DNA from: JABMQB01 sp964575025
Lineage (GTDB): Bacteria > Bacteroidota > Bacteroidia > Bacteroidales > Prolixibacteraceae
Length of the DNA stretch: 40,330 nucleotides
Assembly: GCA_964575025.1 (NCBI GenBank)
Contig: CAZNPV010000034.1
Coordinates: 1-40,330 of the forward strand
Direction: 5' to 3'
Under the pieces are notes generated by a model. It was not told the DNA's origin, ran no database searches, and was given only the letters and a program-made list of their open reading frames with translations. The position numbers and the translations under genes are program-made. Shown here in pieces: positions 33,711 through 40,330 of this stretch (positions are counted from its first letter, which is position 1; every line of letters starts with the position of its first letter).

Positions 33711-35087
33711 ATGGGAAAAAAGGCAAACAGGAAATTTCCGAGGGCATTTTGGGTCGCCAATACGGTCGAATTATTTGAAAGAGCAGCCTATTACGGTGTG
33801 TTTATTGTCATCACCCTGTATTTATCCAGAATTATTGGATTTGGCGATGTGGAGGCGGCTGCCATAGCCGGGGTATTCCAGGCTTTGTTATACCTGTTGC
33901 CCACATTTGCCGGAGCGTATGCCGACAAAATAGGCTTCCGGAAATCGCTGATGCTGGCTTTTCTGTTGCTTTCATTAGGGTACGCAGGCCTGGGTGTGCT
34001 GCCAACCCTGTTTGAATCGGCAGGCTTGGTTGCGTATAGCAATCAGACAATTTTTAGTGGTCTGGATGCCTCCGCTTCCCGGTATGCCATATTGCCGGTG
34101 ATGTTGCTTATTGTGTTGGGGGGGTCGTTCATAAAATCGGTTATCACCGGTACGGTGGCCAAAGAGACGACCAAAGCAAACCGTGCCCGGGGATACAGTA
34201 TCTTTTATGCCATGGTGAATATAGGGGCTTTTTCCGGAAAAACGATTGTGAAGCCCCTGCGTGAAATGATGGGGAATACCGGACTGATCTGGATTAATTA
34301 TTTTTCCGCTGGCATGACCCTCCTGGGCCTGATCGTGGTCTTTATGTGGTACCGGAGCGAGCACCGGCAGGGAGAAGGAAAAAACATCCGTACCATTCTG
34401 AACGGTATGGTCCGGGTATTTATGAATGGCCGTCTTATCTTTCTGATTCTAATCATCACCGGTTTCTGGATGGTGCAGCATCAGATGTATGCAACCATGC
34501 CTAAGTATGTGTTGAGGTTGGCAGGAGAAGGGGCCTCCCCTTCGTGGTATGCCAATGTCAATCCGCTGGTTGTGTTTACAACCGTCGGACTGGTTACCCA
34601 GTTGATGCGGAAAAAGAGCGCCCTGTTCAGTATGACGGTGGGGATGTTTATCATGCCGGTATCTGCCCTTTTAATGGCTTCAGGAAATATGATGCAGAAT
34701 GAGATCCTGGGGATGCATCCCGTAGCCTTTATGATGGTTGCAGGGATTGCCTGTCAGGGATTGGCGGAAACCTTCATATCGCCTCGTTTTCTTGAATATT
34801 TTTCCCTTCAGGCGCCCCGGGGAGAAGAGGGAATGTATCTGGGCTTCAGTCATCTGCATTCATTCCTCTCTTCGATTTTCGGATTCATTATGTCCGGGAT
34901 ATTGCTCGACAGGTTCTGCCCCGATCCCCGGTTGTTTGAAACCAGGGAAGCCTGGACAGCAGCTGCTGCAAATGCCCATTATATATGGTTCTATTTTGTG
35001 GGAATAGCCCTTGTATCTGCCGTGGCCCTGATTGTATACGGAAAAGTGGTCCGACGATTGGACAGGAGAGAGCAAAAATCAGCCTAA
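33711..35087 (+). CDS. MFS transporter, POT/PTR2-like
   Basis: The 458-residue protein has about 12 transmembrane segments. Its first helix carries the ELFERAAYYGVF signature (about 19-30) of the proton-dependent oligopeptide transporter family, and a loop GAYADKIGFRKSLM matches the MFS DxxGRR-type motif after helix 2. Di- or tripeptides are the usual substrates, but some relatives move other compounds, so the substrate is not assigned. It is shorter than the two-insert bacterial POT type. It stands alone with a good promoter; tRNA-Leu follows. Confidence 0.87.
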   Translation: MGKKANRKFPRAFWVANTVELFERAAYYGVFIVITLYLSRIIGFGDVEAAAIAGVFQALLYLLPTFAGAYADKIGFRKSLMLAFLLLSLGYAGLGVLPTLFESAGLVAYSNQTIFSGLDASASRYAILPVMLLIVLGGSFIKSVITGTVAKETTKANRARGYSIFYAMVNIGAFSGKTIVKPLREMMGNTGLIWINYFSAGMTLLGLIVVFMWYRSEHRQGEGKNIRTILNGMVRVFMNGRLIFLILIITGFWMVQHQMYATMPKYVLRLAGEGASPSWYANVNPLVVFTTVGLVTQLMRKKSALFSMTVGMFIMPVSALLMASGNMMQNEILGMHPVAFMMVAGIACQGLAETFISPRFLEYFSLQAPRGEEGMYLGFSHLHSFLSSIFGFIMSGILLDRFCPDPRLFETREAWTAAAANAHYIWFYFVGIALVSAVALIVYGKVVRRLDRREQKSA

Positions 35088-35090
35088 TGC

Positions 35091-35121
35091 TTTGCTGATT
35101 CGTATGAAATACGTAGTTTTG
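35091..35121 (+). promoter_or_regulatory. Promoter of tRNA-Leu(CAA)
   Basis: TTTG at 35091-35094 and TAGTTTTG at 35114-35121 are separated by 19 bp, an exact Bacteroidota housekeeping promoter. The tRNA begins 22 nt later. Confidence 0.65.
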
Positions 35122-35143
35122 CTCACCTTTTTTATAGGGATAC

Positions 35144-35230
35144 GCCCGGATGGCGGAATTGGTAGACGCGCTGGACTCAAAATCCAGTTCTGGCAACAGA
35201 GTGTGGGTTCGATTCCCACTCCGGGTACCA
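35144..35230 (+). tRNA. tRNA-Leu (anticodon CAA)
   Basis: A full type II tRNA of 87 nt including encoded CCA. The acceptor stem GCCCGGA pairs with TCCGGGT (one G-U). The anticodon stem CTGGA/TCCAG encloses the loop CTCAAAA, giving anticodon CAA for UUG. The T arm contains GGGTTCGATTCCC. A long variable arm is present, as expected for leucine. Confidence 0.95.
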
Positions 35231-35236
35231 AAAGCT

Positions 35237-35266
35237 ACAGCCGATTCGTAAGGGTCGGCTGTTTTG
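35237..35266 (+). terminator. Rho-independent terminator after tRNA-Leu
   Basis: ACAGCCGA (35237-35244) pairs with TCGGCTGT (35255-35262) around a 10-nt loop, followed by TTTTG. It starts 7 nt after the tRNA CCA end. Confidence 0.7.
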
Positions 35267-35279
35267 TCTGGTTTGCCCG

Positions 35280-35418
35280 GCCGGAGGCTTTCCTTTCAAC
35301 CTCCACCCGGTTTAGTCCGGGAACTCTGGCTTTCAAGCCGGGGAGTGTGAGAAAGAATAGACACTGGTACCGGGCTCAAACCCCTTAGCCAGGTTTAACC
35401 CCAGTCTTTCGACCGGGG
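35280..35418. repeat. Hairpin-rich intergenic spacer with CTTTCAA/CTTTCGA loops
   Basis: Between the tRNA terminator and the serine hydrolase gene the DNA forms a run of related imperfect palindromes: GGAGG/CCTCC at 35283-35304, CCCGG/CCGGG at 35307-35321, GGCTTTCAAGCC at 35328-35339 within a longer stem, and CCCCAGTC/GACCGGGG at 35399-35418 with one mismatch. Three of the loops contain CTTTC followed by AA or GA. The stretch is GC-rich compared with the AT-rich promoter region after it (35430-35548), and I see no ORF. It resembles palindromic intergenic repeats. Confidence 0.5.
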
Positions 35419-35548
35419 AAAAGGAAAAACAACAATAACCGGATTTTAGCCCACAAAATAATAATAGAACCAATCTTACTTTAATTTTTTGCCAAAATAT
35501 AAACCAAGGTGTTTTTAATTCTTAAATTAGCATAAAAATCACGAAAAA

Positions 35549-36874
35549 ATGAAGAGAATATTTTTTGCAACCTTTGCCCTTGGGCTTTTTAGTCAGGTTA
35601 TGTTTGCCCAGAACTTTGACAAAGCCAAACTGGATTGTTATTTTGATACACTGGAAACCCACAACAGGTTTTTTGGAAACGTGGCGGTTTCCCGGAACGG
35701 AGCGATCCTTTACACACGATCTGTGGGATTTTCGGACGTTGAAAACAGCCTCAAGGCCAACGAACATTCAAAATACCGGATTGGCTCCATCTCCAAAACA
35801 TTCACCTCCGTCCTGGTTTTGAAAGCCGTTGAGGAAAAGAGAATCGACCTGGATCAGCCCATCGACAGGTTTTTTCCTGCTGTGCCCAATGCTGAACAGA
35901 TCACCATCAAACAGCTGATGACCCACCGGAGCGGCATACACAATTTTACCGATGACCCGGACTATCTGACCTGGCACACGCAACCAAGGACCGAGGCTGA
36001 AATGGTGGAGATCATCGCTCAGAAGGGAAGTGATTTTGAACCCGGCAGCAAAGCTCAATACAGCAATTCAAACTTTGTCCTGCTGACCTATATTCTTGAA
36101 AAGACCTTCCATAAACCGTACCCGGAATTGTTGAAAGAATACATCACCGGGCCCCTCGGACTGAAAAATACCTTTTTCGGGGGGAAGATCAATCCCAATA
36201 ACAACGAGTGCAAGTCATACAGTTTTTCCGGAGATTGGAAACTCCAGCCGGAAACGGATATGTCCGTGCCGTTGGGTGCGGGAAGCATTGTCTCAACTCC
36301 AGGTGACCTGGTACAATTCAGCGATGCGTTATTTGGCGGTCAGCTGCTCAAGGATGAAAGCCTTAAAATGATGAGAACCATCAAAGAAAATTATGGGATG
36401 GGACTGATTTTCACTTCGTTTTATGACAAAGCCGGATACGGTCATACCGGTGGTATCGATGGATTTGCATCGGTTTTTAGTCATTTTCCGGAGGAGAACG
36501 TTTCTTATGCGCTGACTTCAAACGGAACCAATTTTAACACCAACGACATTTCTATTGCCGTTTTAAGTGCTGTTTTCAATAAACCGTACGATATTCCGGT
36601 ATTTACATTTACCACATTCCACGTGTCTTCCGAAGATCTGGATCCGTACCTGGGTGTTTATTCATCCACTCAGATTCCCTTGAAAATAACCATTACCAAA
36701 GAAGACAGTACGCTCATTGCACAGGCAACCGGTCAACCTTCCTTTCCTTTGGAACCAACCGAAAAGGACAAGTTTAGGTTTGACAGGGCAGGAGTGGTTA
36801 TGGAATTTAATCCCAAAGAAAAAACAATGATCCTGAAACAAAGTGGCCAGGAATTTATATATACAAAAGAATAA
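35549..36874 (+). CDS. Secreted serine hydrolase, class C beta-lactamase/PBP-like fold
   Basis: The 441-residue protein has a signal peptide (ending QVMFA, then Gln). The three active-site motifs of the family are present: SxxK at Ser80-Ile-Ser-Lys83, YSN at 171-173 and HTG at 299-301. Residues about 355-441 form a C-terminal beta domain (LGVYSSTQIPLKITI) as in many Bacteroidota serine hydrolases. The family covers D-amino-acid peptidases, esterases and beta-lactamases; the HTG motif alone does not tell these apart, so no antibiotic resistance is inferred. It stands alone. TAAATTAG at 35523-35530 is a 7/8 match to the -7 box. Confidence 0.9.
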   Translation: MKRIFFATFALGLFSQVMFAQNFDKAKLDCYFDTLETHNRFFGNVAVSRNGAILYTRSVGFSDVENSLKANEHSKYRIGSISKTFTSVLVLKAVEEKRIDLDQPIDRFFPAVPNAEQITIKQLMTHRSGIHNFTDDPDYLTWHTQPRTEAEMVEIIAQKGSDFEPGSKAQYSNSNFVLLTYILEKTFHKPYPELLKEYITGPLGLKNTFFGGKINPNNNECKSYSFSGDWKLQPETDMSVPLGAGSIVSTPGDLVQFSDALFGGQLLKDESLKMMRTIKENYGMGLIFTSFYDKAGYGHTGGIDGFASVFSHFPEENVSYALTSNGTNFNTNDISIAVLSAVFNKPYDIPVFTFTTFHVSSEDLDPYLGVYSSTQIPLKITITKEDSTLIAQATGQPSFPLEPTEKDKFRFDRAGVVMEFNPKEKTMILKQSGQEFIYTKE

Positions 36875-36955
36875 GAGCATTCCCTATGGGATTCCTGAAC
36901 AGGCCGGTACCCTGAATTGTTATAACAAACACACACACACTTAAAAATTACGAAC

Positions 36956-37015
36956 ATGAACAAAGAAGAATTTAAGGCAAGAGCCAATCAAAAGATCGAT
37001 GAGATTGATCAGTGA
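36956..37015 (+). CDS. Short ORF of 19 codons, possibly a truncated small coiled-coil protein
   Basis: ATG at 36956 opens MNKEEFKARANQKIDEIDQ and stops at TGA (37013-37015). The Lys/Glu-rich start looks like a small helical protein that normally runs longer. The end overlaps the convergent stop of the deiminase-like gene (37009), which may have replaced the rest. Upstream are a palindrome TTGTTATAACAA (36917-36928) and a (AC) repeat. It could equally be a chance ORF. Confidence 0.3.
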   Translation: MNKEEFKARANQKIDEIDQ

Positions 37016-38730
37016 ATCAGGATCTTCCCGGACGTGTACCTACCGCTTTCCGTATCTTTTATTACATACAGATAAGGACCTGATGGCTGATCCGGTATCA
37101 GAACCCCGGTATGAGAAGATAGCTTTTTTTGTATGACTGGTTTCCCGCGGATGGTATAGAGCCTGAATTCGTAAGTGTTGGGTAACCATTCCGGAATTTC
37201 AATAAAGATGGTATTCGTTGCAGGGTTCGGATATATGACGACCGGTATTTCCGGACCGGCAGCCAGTAAATCCGCACGGTCCGGAATATAGTCAGTCCGG
37301 AACCGGTAGGTTCCTTCAGGAGCCACAAGCGGTTTTTTTCCTTTTTTTCCTGAATTTGCTTCCGTTTCAATATAATAATTAATCCGGGTGTTGGCGGGTT
37401 GTTGTGGTATATAGCCTGTATAGATGGGGGGGGATGTGGGCTGCATGGGGACCTCCTGATAAGCAGAATCGACACCGGTTTTCCAGAAAAGGGTGGCCGA
37501 TTTTACGCCACTTCGCGTATCTATGGAAGCCGTTACTTCGTAATAACCCGAATGGTTTGTAAGGGTCTGTAGGGGGTTATGTTGTATCCGGATGGGTTCA
37601 TCCGCAGCAATGGAATGGGTGATGCAATGTATCGTTCCTCCTTTTTCTGCCAAAAGCCTGGAATTCACGGGGACAATTTTATATCCCGGCATGGCCTTAC
37701 GGTAGACTTCCAAAGCCTGTGCATCGGTTTCCGGGTGTTTGTACTGCGGAACAAAAACAACATTGTTGACGATAAAGGAACCAACATAGGAAGCGTAGGT
37801 TGTTACATAGGTCAATCCAGAGGTTTTCGATTCAAAAGAGGGTGCATTGGGTATTGGATAGATTTTTAAGGGTCTTCCATACCGGGAGATGACATTTTCC
37901 TGAATGTACAGCAGGGCATTGGTAAGAAACCGGACATCCTCTTCGTAGGTATACTGTTCAATACCGGTGGTATAATTCCAGGGCTGTTGTTGGGAAACAA
38001 GCAGTGTTTCTTCGTTGACAAGCTTCATGTAATAGTCGATATGGCCCATATAATGCGGTACGGTATGAACGGTGTTTAGACCGAACAGGGAGGCATAAAA
38101 AGGCAGCTGCGCCCGGTCGCTCTGACTTCCCTCATCGATGATGGCCATGCTATTCCCGTCCACCATATAATTTCCCCCATCGGAACAGAGCTGTCCGGTA
38201 GCCGGGTCGGTAATCTCAATGGCAGGTATTTCCAGGTAATCACTGATTATCTTACCGGCCCCGGCAAGATCATCGGCAAAAAGGATATGGTATAAGGTGT
38301 CTACCTTGTTCGTATAGACATTCATCGGTCCGTTGTCGCGGATCCAGAGGCCGGGTTGAATCCGCTTTCCGTCTATTTCCACCACATGAAACTTCGGATG
38401 GTATATATTGACTCCATACCGGTGGTACAGGGTGTCCAGAACCGCCGGATTGAATTGATGCGTTGCGAAAGCCGTATCCAACAGATAATATACATCCACC
38501 TGCTGATCCAACGTTTCGTTAATGAGCCATACGTAAATGCTGTCAAATTCTTCCGCTTCCTGAGTGACCCAATCCGGATCATCCGGAGCGATGCTGCTCC
38601 ATTGATAAAGCTGGTTGATAATGATTCCCCTGGCTTCTTCATATTCAGCCCAGGCCCTGGGATTTGCGATCTGCGTGTAACCAGGGGCTGAAAGAAAAAC
38701 AACACTCAAAAACACAAAAAATTTCTTCAT
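37009..38730 (-). CDS. T9SS-secreted peptidylarginine/agmatine deiminase-family protein (PPAD-like)
   Basis: The 573-residue protein has a signal peptide (ending APGYT, then Gln), a guanidino-group-modifying (PAD_porph) domain at about 25-375, an Ig-like domain at about 380-480 and a type IX C-terminal domain at about 495-573 (VVIYPNPATNTIFIEI to TSGKILIH). The catalytic set is kept: Asp132 in IRDNGP, GGNYMVDG at 185-192, His230 and Asp232 in GHIDYY, and Cys369 in GTIHCITH. Order and length match Porphyromonas PPAD (about 556 residues). The RPRP segment that in PPAD binds the C-terminal carboxylate of the substrate is not visible, so the substrate may differ. It likely converts guanidino groups (Arg or agmatine-like) outside the cell. 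Confidence 0.88.
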   Translation of the reverse strand: MKKFFVFLSVVFLSAPGYTQIANPRAWAEYEEARGIIINQLYQWSSIAPDDPDWVTQEAEEFDSIYVWLINETLDQQVDVYYLLDTAFATHQFNPAVLDTLYHRYGVNIYHPKFHVVEIDGKRIQPGLWIRDNGPMNVYTNKVDTLYHILFADDLAGAGKIISDYLEIPAIEITDPATGQLCSDGGNYMVDGNSMAIIDEGSQSDRAQLPFYASLFGLNTVHTVPHYMGHIDYYMKLVNEETLLVSQQQPWNYTTGIEQYTYEEDVRFLTNALLYIQENVISRYGRPLKIYPIPNAPSFESKTSGLTYVTTYASYVGSFIVNNVVFVPQYKHPETDAQALEVYRKAMPGYKIVPVNSRLLAEKGGTIHCITHSIAADEPIRIQHNPLQTLTNHSGYYEVTASIDTRSGVKSATLFWKTGVDSAYQEVPMQPTSPPIYTGYIPQQPANTRINYYIETEANSGKKGKKPLVAPEGTYRFRTDYIPDRADLLAAGPEIPVVIYPNPATNTIFIEIPEWLPNTYEFRLYTIRGKPVIQKKLSSHTGVLIPDQPSGPYLYVIKDTESGRYTSGKILIH

Positions 38731-38797
38731 ACCAATAGAATGAACAGAAAAAACCTGGATGTGTCAGACTCGCATGGAATAGCCTGTTTCCGGAGCG

Positions 38798-38805
38798 CAA
38801 AAGTA
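38798..38805 (-). promoter_or_regulatory. Candidate -7 box upstream of the PPAD-like gene
   Basis: TACTTTTG on the minus strand matches TAnnTTTG exactly, about 67 nt before the ATG at 38730. No exact TTTG -33 box is seen. The remaining gap to 38955 holds no supported gene. Confidence 0.5.
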
Positions 38806-38955
38806 CGTAAAAATATTTTGACGATCTAATGGGCCCTGATTCTGGCAGCCATTTGCATCTTTGAGATAGGACAGTAAGGGATGAGATTGATTCGGACAGG
38901 GAACGGTTCTTCCTTTGTGTTGCTTTGGGTGAGAACAGGAATGCAGAGAACTCAT

Positions 38956-40128
38956 TTATCCCAATTCGTCCCTGAACAGATGGCCCATGGTATGGATCAT
39001 TTTTTGGGTATCGGAATAGGTCAGGCTGTAACAGGGCAGGGAGGCAATCCAACGAATAAAGCGCTCTGCATTATCCGGTTCCGGGGAGATCCATGAATCT
39101 GGGATCAGCTTTTTAAATGCTTCATGCGTTGGTATTTTTCCAAACACAAAACCTGAATGTTCCCGGTATCTTAAGAAAACCAGTCCCTTGCAAGGAACAC
39201 AAAGCGGTTCCGGGGAGGACAATGGCAAATAACGAAAGGTTTTATGTAATTCCGGATTCATGTGTTCTTCTGAATGGATTATTTCCGGAAATTTCGTTTG
39301 AATCACTTCGTAAGCCTGTTTTTTTATGGAAATGGCTGCCGGGAACCGGCATACCAATGCATCCTCGCTCGTGACCGGTAAAAAATCATCGGAAAGGATC
39401 TCATATCCTGCTGCCATGAGCATGGATGACAAGATGCTTTTTCCGCTTCCTGATTCTCCGAAAAACAGGATGCATTTTTTACCATCCGTAATTCCGGCTG
39501 CATGAAATACGCCCATCCACTCCTTTTCTTCCTTCTGATAGATTTTTTGCAGGATCTGCATGGATACTTTTCCTGCAAGCAAATGACGCTCTTTTTTTTC
39601 CCAGGCACCTTTTTCCCTGCCGTTGACCCGGAGTTGGTAGCGGCTCCTGGTATCCATAATCCGGAAATGATGCACCGGTGGGATTTTTTCCGAACGTTCC
39701 AGGTGTGCAAATTTGGGGTGTATGAGCAATGCAGCTTCCGGGGAATCATATTCAATGAAGAATGTTTGATCATGTATCGTATAATATTTCCCGGAGCGCT
39801 GATTCTTCCCGGAGATTTGTTTTTCACCGTTTTCTGAAGGCCCCTTCCCGGAAGATACAGCTTCCTTTTTTAAATTCTCCCAGTACGTTTTAAAATCTTC
39901 GGTCACCTCACAGGCCTGGCGATGTTCCATATTCAGGGCTGTGATACAGAAATTCAGTACAGATGACGGATCCTCGTTTTTTGCGATACGACAAAGGATC
40001 TCATCCGCCGGAGGAAGGGTAAGGATGTATTTATTGATTTCCTGGAACCATAAAACCGTATGATCTTCCAAAGGAAAGCGTATCACTTTACAGGATTGGT
40101 GCTTATTTCGGACAGTCATATTTTGCAT
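38956..40128 (-). CDS. HprK-like kinase domain protein with possible PqqD-like N terminus
   Basis: The 390-residue protein has a C-terminal HPr-kinase-like P-loop domain: His208 in GVFHAAG, Walker A GESGSGKS at 224-231, and SDDFLPV at 246-252. The N-terminal 90 residues (VLWFQEINKYILTLPPADEILCRIA) look like a small winged-helix fold of the PqqD type. Such HprK-like proteins are found in RiPP and peptide-modification loci in place of true carbohydrate regulation. No HPr or PTS gene is here. A T9SS substrate gene ends just upstream. The neighbourhood beyond the window edge would decide its role. Confidence 0.75.
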   Translation of the reverse strand: MQNMTVRNKHQSCKVIRFPLEDHTVLWFQEINKYILTLPPADEILCRIAKNEDPSSVLNFCITALNMEHRQACEVTEDFKTYWENLKKEAVSSGKGPSENGEKQISGKNQRSGKYYTIHDQTFFIEYDSPEAALLIHPKFAHLERSEKIPPVHHFRIMDTRSRYQLRVNGREKGAWEKKERHLLAGKVSMQILQKIYQKEEKEWMGVFHAAGITDGKKCILFFGESGSGKSILSSMLMAAGYEILSDDFLPVTSEDALVCRFPAAISIKKQAYEVIQTKFPEIIHSEEHMNPELHKTFRYLPLSSPEPLCVPCKGLVFLRYREHSGFVFGKIPTHEAFKKLIPDSWISPEPDNAERFIRWIASLPCYSLTYSDTQKMIHTMGHLFRDELG

Positions 40129-40136
40129 CTTAAAAG

Positions 40137-40162
40137 AATTGCCGGTGAATTCACCGGCAATT
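40137..40162 (-). terminator. Terminator after the partial T9SS gene
   Basis: A perfect 26-bp palindrome with 11-bp arms AATTGCCGGTG and CACCGGCAATT and a central AATT. On the minus strand it is followed by CTTTT, as for a rho-independent terminator. It lies between the T9SS gene stop and the HprK-like gene start, so the latter may depend on read-through or its own promoter. Confidence 0.6.
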
Positions 40163-40197
40163 TCAATTTAGGGTATTACCTGTTAAGCTTTTTCAAT

Positions 40198-40330
40198 TTA
40201 TTGAATAATGATCTTTTCGGTTTTCCGGAACTCATCGGAAGCGATAACCAGGAAATAGATGCCTTTGCTTACATTGGAAACGGTAAATTCTTCGGTGTAG
40301 TTTGCAGGAGCATAGCGGACTGCCCGTTCT
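40198..40330 (-). CDS. 3' end of a T9SS-exported protein (type A sorting domain), partial
   Basis: The last 43 codons are visible, ending in TAA at 40198-40200. The translation contains EEFTVSNVSKGIYFLVIASD and ends KTEKIIIQ, typical of the type A C-terminal sorting domain (GxYxLxV then KIxxx). The rest lies beyond the window, so function is unknown. It is the second T9SS substrate in this stretch. Confidence 0.85.
   Translation of the reverse strand, partial: ERAVRYAPANYTEEFTVSNVSKGIYFLVIASDEFRKTEKIIIQ

Noticed and set aside
36614..36629. Fourth CACGTG core in the serine hydrolase gene as parS
   Set aside because: Only the core and TTC to its left match; about 8 of 16 positions differ from the ParB site.
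35549..36874. Serine hydrolase as a beta-lactamase resistance gene
   Set aside because: The SxxK, YSN and HTG motifs are shared by esterases and peptidases; nothing specific to beta-lactamases is seen.
36930..36940. (AC)n run as a phase-variable tract
   Set aside because: Only about six AC units, lying before a 19-codon ORF; no supported gene would be switched.

Overview
The window looks like chromosomal DNA of a member of the Bacteroidota, most likely an environmental Bacteroidales or Marinilabiliales-type organism. Several things point there: TTTG-N18/19-TAnnTTTG promoters, few Shine-Dalgarno sequences, lipoproteins of Bacteroidota type, type IX secretion C-terminal domains, an ECF sigma factor with a FecR/DUF4974 anti-sigma factor and STN-domain proteins, and secreted proteins with Gln next to the predicted signal peptidase I site. 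No phage, insertion sequence, integrase or CRISPR array was seen.

Layout. (1) 1-5.3 kb: an intergenic repeat, a Crp/Fnr regulator, then a minus-strand operon dut - TPR lipoprotein - DUF4292 lipoprotein - EnvC-like factor. (2) 5.3-12.3 kb: hemW, vanZ-like, Rrf2 regulator, rpiB, a Wzx/MATE-like flippase, a plant-type glutaminyl cyclase lipoprotein, ruvB and an orphan receiver-domain protein. (3) 12.25-12.69 kb: a very AT-rich gap from which transcription diverges. (4) 12.7-22.2 kb, plus strand: a giant DUF4175-type membrane/coiled-coil protein, an RsbW-like ATPase, ybeY, mnmG, adenine deaminase, uvrC. (5) 22.3-26 kb, minus strand: rsgA, tdh, LolC/E-type permease, rbfA. (6) 26-33.4 kb, minus strand: an ECF sigma / FecR / STN-aspartyl protease-PDZ / STN-CarboxypepD_reg / MG2-plug locus that has no TonB-dependent barrel. 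(7) 33.7-40.3 kb: POT-like MFS transporter, tRNA-Leu(CAA), a hairpin-rich spacer, secreted serine hydrolase, a T9SS-exported protein with the architecture of Porphyromonas peptidylarginine deiminase, an HprK-like kinase and the 3' end of another T9SS substrate.

The most interesting points are as follows. Three 16-bp sites (8624, 18684, 24842) match the ParB-binding parS palindrome at 14-15 of 16 positions. They flank the AT-rich divergence gap, which suggests an origin-proximal region. A promoter plus leader module (TACCTTTR, about 5 nt, AAACAATTACAATC, then ATG) recurs before unrelated genes, and two copies also carry a similar TATCGGAA palindrome. The sigma/FecR locus couples STN domains to a two-lobed aspartyl protease rather than to a receptor, so it may be an atypical cell-surface signalling or proteolysis system. 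Secreted proteins here follow a Gln(+1) pattern, and a glutaminyl cyclase is encoded in the same window.
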